The translations under genes were made by a program, and so were the position numbers. Positions 8,010 through 9,033 of a DNA stretch of 9,033 bases are shown piece by piece (positions within the stretch are counted from its first letter, which is position 1; each line of letters opens with the position of its first letter). Source of the stretch: DATESG01 sp035270925 (GTDB lineage: Bacteria; Bacillota_I; Bacilli_A; RFN20; CAG-826); NCBI GenBank assembly GCA_035270925.1, contig DATESG010000039.1, positions 1 through 9,033 of the forward strand, written 5' to 3'. The notes beneath the pieces are model-generated. The model saw nothing but the letters and a program-made list of their open reading frames with translations, had not been told where the DNA came from and made no database searches.

Positions 8010-8880
8010 ATACACTCACTTTTGCTTTAATCGCTGGGTGATGGTTATAATCTAGCAGTTCAATATCTTCATAACGGAGGTCGACAATTGAATTAACCTT
8101 ACGCTTAATGTTTATTCTAGATAGTGCAAGAGGTTGCCGACTTAATTGTTCTTCAACTTGCGGAAAGTGATCGCAATATATATGGGCATCGCCTATCGTC
8201 ATCACAAAGTCACCAGGGATTTTGCCAGTCGCGTGCGCCATCATATGAAGAAGAAGTGAATAAGAGGCAATATTAAAGGGAACACCAAGAAAGATGTCCG
8301 CGCTACGTTGATAAAGTTGGAGTGAGAGCGTCGTTTCATCAGCGCTCACATAAAATTGCATTAATAAGTGGCAGGGTGGCAAGAGCATATCTTTTATTTG
8401 TGGTGGATTCCACGCGGAAATTAAAAGGCGACGTGAATGGGGATTGGTCTTTATTTCATTCTCAATTTGTAGGAGTTGATCAACACCATTAAAATCGCGC
8501 CATTGTTTGCCGTAGACCGGTCCCAGTTCACCATATTTTTTGGCGAAGGCCTCATCATTTTTGATTTTATCAATAAAGGTGGACATGTCTTCACCCTTAA
8601 AGTCTGCGGATTGGCTGTATTTAACGTAAGGCCATTCATTCCAAATTCTAATGTTTTGGAGTACTAAGGGCCTAATGTTGGTCTCGCCCGCAATAAACCA
8701 TAGAAGTTCACCCAAAACTGAGTGAAAGTGGACTTTTTTGGTTGTCAGTAGCGGAAACCCCGCTGCTTGTGGAAAGCGCATTTGATAGCCAAAATATGAT
8801 TTAGTGCCGGTGCCAGTCCGGTCGCTTTTAAGTGTGCCTTTAGTTAAGACATCCCGGCATAATTGTAGATAAGTTTGCAT
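8008..8880 (-). CDS. thyA: Thymidylate synthase
   Basis: The enzyme converts dUMP to dTMP in the cytoplasm using 5,10-methylenetetrahydrofolate as both one-carbon donor and reductant, giving dihydrofolate. The 290-aa protein contains the family signatures: R21 in DRTGTGT, E58 in the ELLWF motif, GPVYGKQWR (120-128), the phosphate-binding pair R150/R151, the catalytic C170 in LPPCH, QRSADIFLG (191-199) with D195, N203 in PFNIAS, and H233/Y235 in GDAHIY. The C-terminus aligns with the end of the E. coli enzyme, so the protein is complete. It is longer than the 264-aa E. coli form because of a segment at about 84-116 after the NEW motif; the Lactobacillus casei enzyme has a longer insert at the same place. 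The start is supported by a GAGGT ribosome binding site 5 bases upstream. No dihydrofolate reductase gene, a frequent partner, is visible downstream, where the bidirectional terminator ends the unit. The gene converges on rpoC and should be transcribed on its own. Confidence 0.98.
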   Translation of the reverse strand: MQTYLQLCRDVLTKGTLKSDRTGTGTKSYFGYQMRFPQAAGFPLLTTKKVHFHSVLGELLWFIAGETNIRPLVLQNIRIWNEWPYVKYSQSADFKGEDMSTFIDKIKNDEAFAKKYGELGPVYGKQWRDFNGVDQLLQIENEIKTNPHSRRLLISAWNPPQIKDMLLPPCHLLMQFYVSADETTLSLQLYQRSADIFLGVPFNIASYSLLLHMMAHATGKIPGDFVMTIGDAHIYCDHFPQVEEQLSRQPLALSRINIKRKVNSIVDLRYEDIELLDYNHHPAIKAKVSV

Positions 8881-8885
8881 AGTGA

Positions 8886-8890
8886 ACCTC
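8886..8890 (-). promoter_or_regulatory. thyA ribosome binding site
   Basis: On the minus strand GAGGT lies 5 bases before the thyA ATG. It supports this start and the protein length given. Confidence 0.75.
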
Positions 8891-8975
8891 GCATGGTTTT
8901 TTATAGACTAGCACATAAAAATTTTTATAACTCGAGAAAGTGCATTTAGATGTCTTTTATAAAATTAAGCAATTT
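8891..8975. promoter_or_regulatory. AT-rich upstream region of thyA, probable promoter area
   Basis: The thyA promoter should lie here, but no strong consensus is visible. One minus-strand candidate is TTGCTT (8972-8967), a 17-base spacer and CTAAAT (8949-8944), leaving a leader of roughly 55-60 bases. Another is the -10-like TATAAA (8905-8900), which lacks a good -35 and would give a very short leader. A 14-bp perfect palindrome, ATAAAAATTTTTAT, lies at 8915-8928 and could be an operator or simply AT-rich promoter DNA. On the plus strand TATAAAAT (8958-8965) resembles a -10 box but also has no good -35. Confidence 0.3.
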
Positions 8976-9033
8976 ATGAGTGTATTTATTGTGACAGCGC
9001 CAAAAGCCAAATTAACGCCATGCTATATTACGA
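8976..9033 (+). CDS. Possible start of an unidentified gene, cut by the window end
   Basis: From ATG 8976 the frame stays open to the end of the window, giving 19 codons (MSVFIVTAPKAKLTPCYIT). I do not recognise it. No Shine-Dalgarno sequence precedes the ATG. The frame is open from 8931, with a GTG at 8940 as an alternative start. A second plus-strand frame is also open here, so chance is a real possibility. A divergent arrangement with thyA would fit the promoter-like region between them. On the minus strand all three frames hit a stop within about 20 bases of the window end, so a minus-strand gene from further right could only end at 9013 or later. Confidence 0.2.
   Translation, partial: MSVFIVTAPKAKLTPCYIT

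Noticed and set aside
8476..8667. Plus-strand open frame of 63 codons opposite thyA
   Set aside because: It overlaps intact thyA on the other strand and its translation has no recognisable family.
1..9033. Phage, transposon, CRISPR, toxin-antitoxin or defence system
   Set aside because: There are no spaced repeat arrays, integrase or transposase motifs, or unexplained long gene-free stretches; nearly all of the window is accounted for by four housekeeping genes.

Overview
The window is a housekeeping chromosomal segment from a low-GC Firmicutes/Mollicutes-type bacterium. It holds the end of a YbxB/RsmC-like methyltransferase gene, complete rpoB and rpoC, a tandem pair of terminators, and a convergent thyA. 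I found no mobile element, CRISPR array, tRNA or rRNA, and no evidence for a new multi-gene system.

Taxonomic signals: (a) the order ybxB-rpoB-rpoC is the one known from Bacillus subtilis and relatives; (b) RpoB and RpoC have Gram-positive architecture, with no large insert in the RpoC trigger loop; (c) Trp is encoded by TGG and no in-frame TGA occurs, so this is not a TGA=Trp mollicute such as Mycoplasma or Spiroplasma; (d) RpoB carries Asn at the position of E. coli His526, a residue linked to natural rifampicin insensitivity in Mollicutes. Together these suggest a lineage near the Mollicutes/Erysipelotrichia border that uses the standard code (Acholeplasma-, Izemoplasma- or RF39-like, or Erysipelotrichia). 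I cannot resolve it further without alignment.

Layout: 1-426 (+) is the 3' part of the methyltransferase gene. After a 26-nt gap comes rpoB (453-4073, +), then after 3 nt rpoC (4077-7934, +). The tight spacing and the Shine-Dalgarno-like sequences inside the upstream region point to one transcript with coupled translation. Two hairpins follow (7941-7972 and 7977-8009). The second has A and T tracts on both sides, so it can also end transcription of thyA, which runs the opposite way (8008-8880, -). The last 153 bases (8881-9033) are the AT-rich upstream region of thyA and possibly the start of a gene running out of the window.

Functionally, rpoB and rpoC encode the two large catalytic subunits of RNA polymerase, the methyltransferase probably modifies rRNA, and thyA makes dTMP for DNA synthesis. 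The points most worth a second look are the natural drug-site substitutions in RpoB, two lineage-type insertions in RpoC, the loss of the usual str-operon neighbours after rpoC, and a 12-bp direct repeat that duplicates the rpoB start-codon context.
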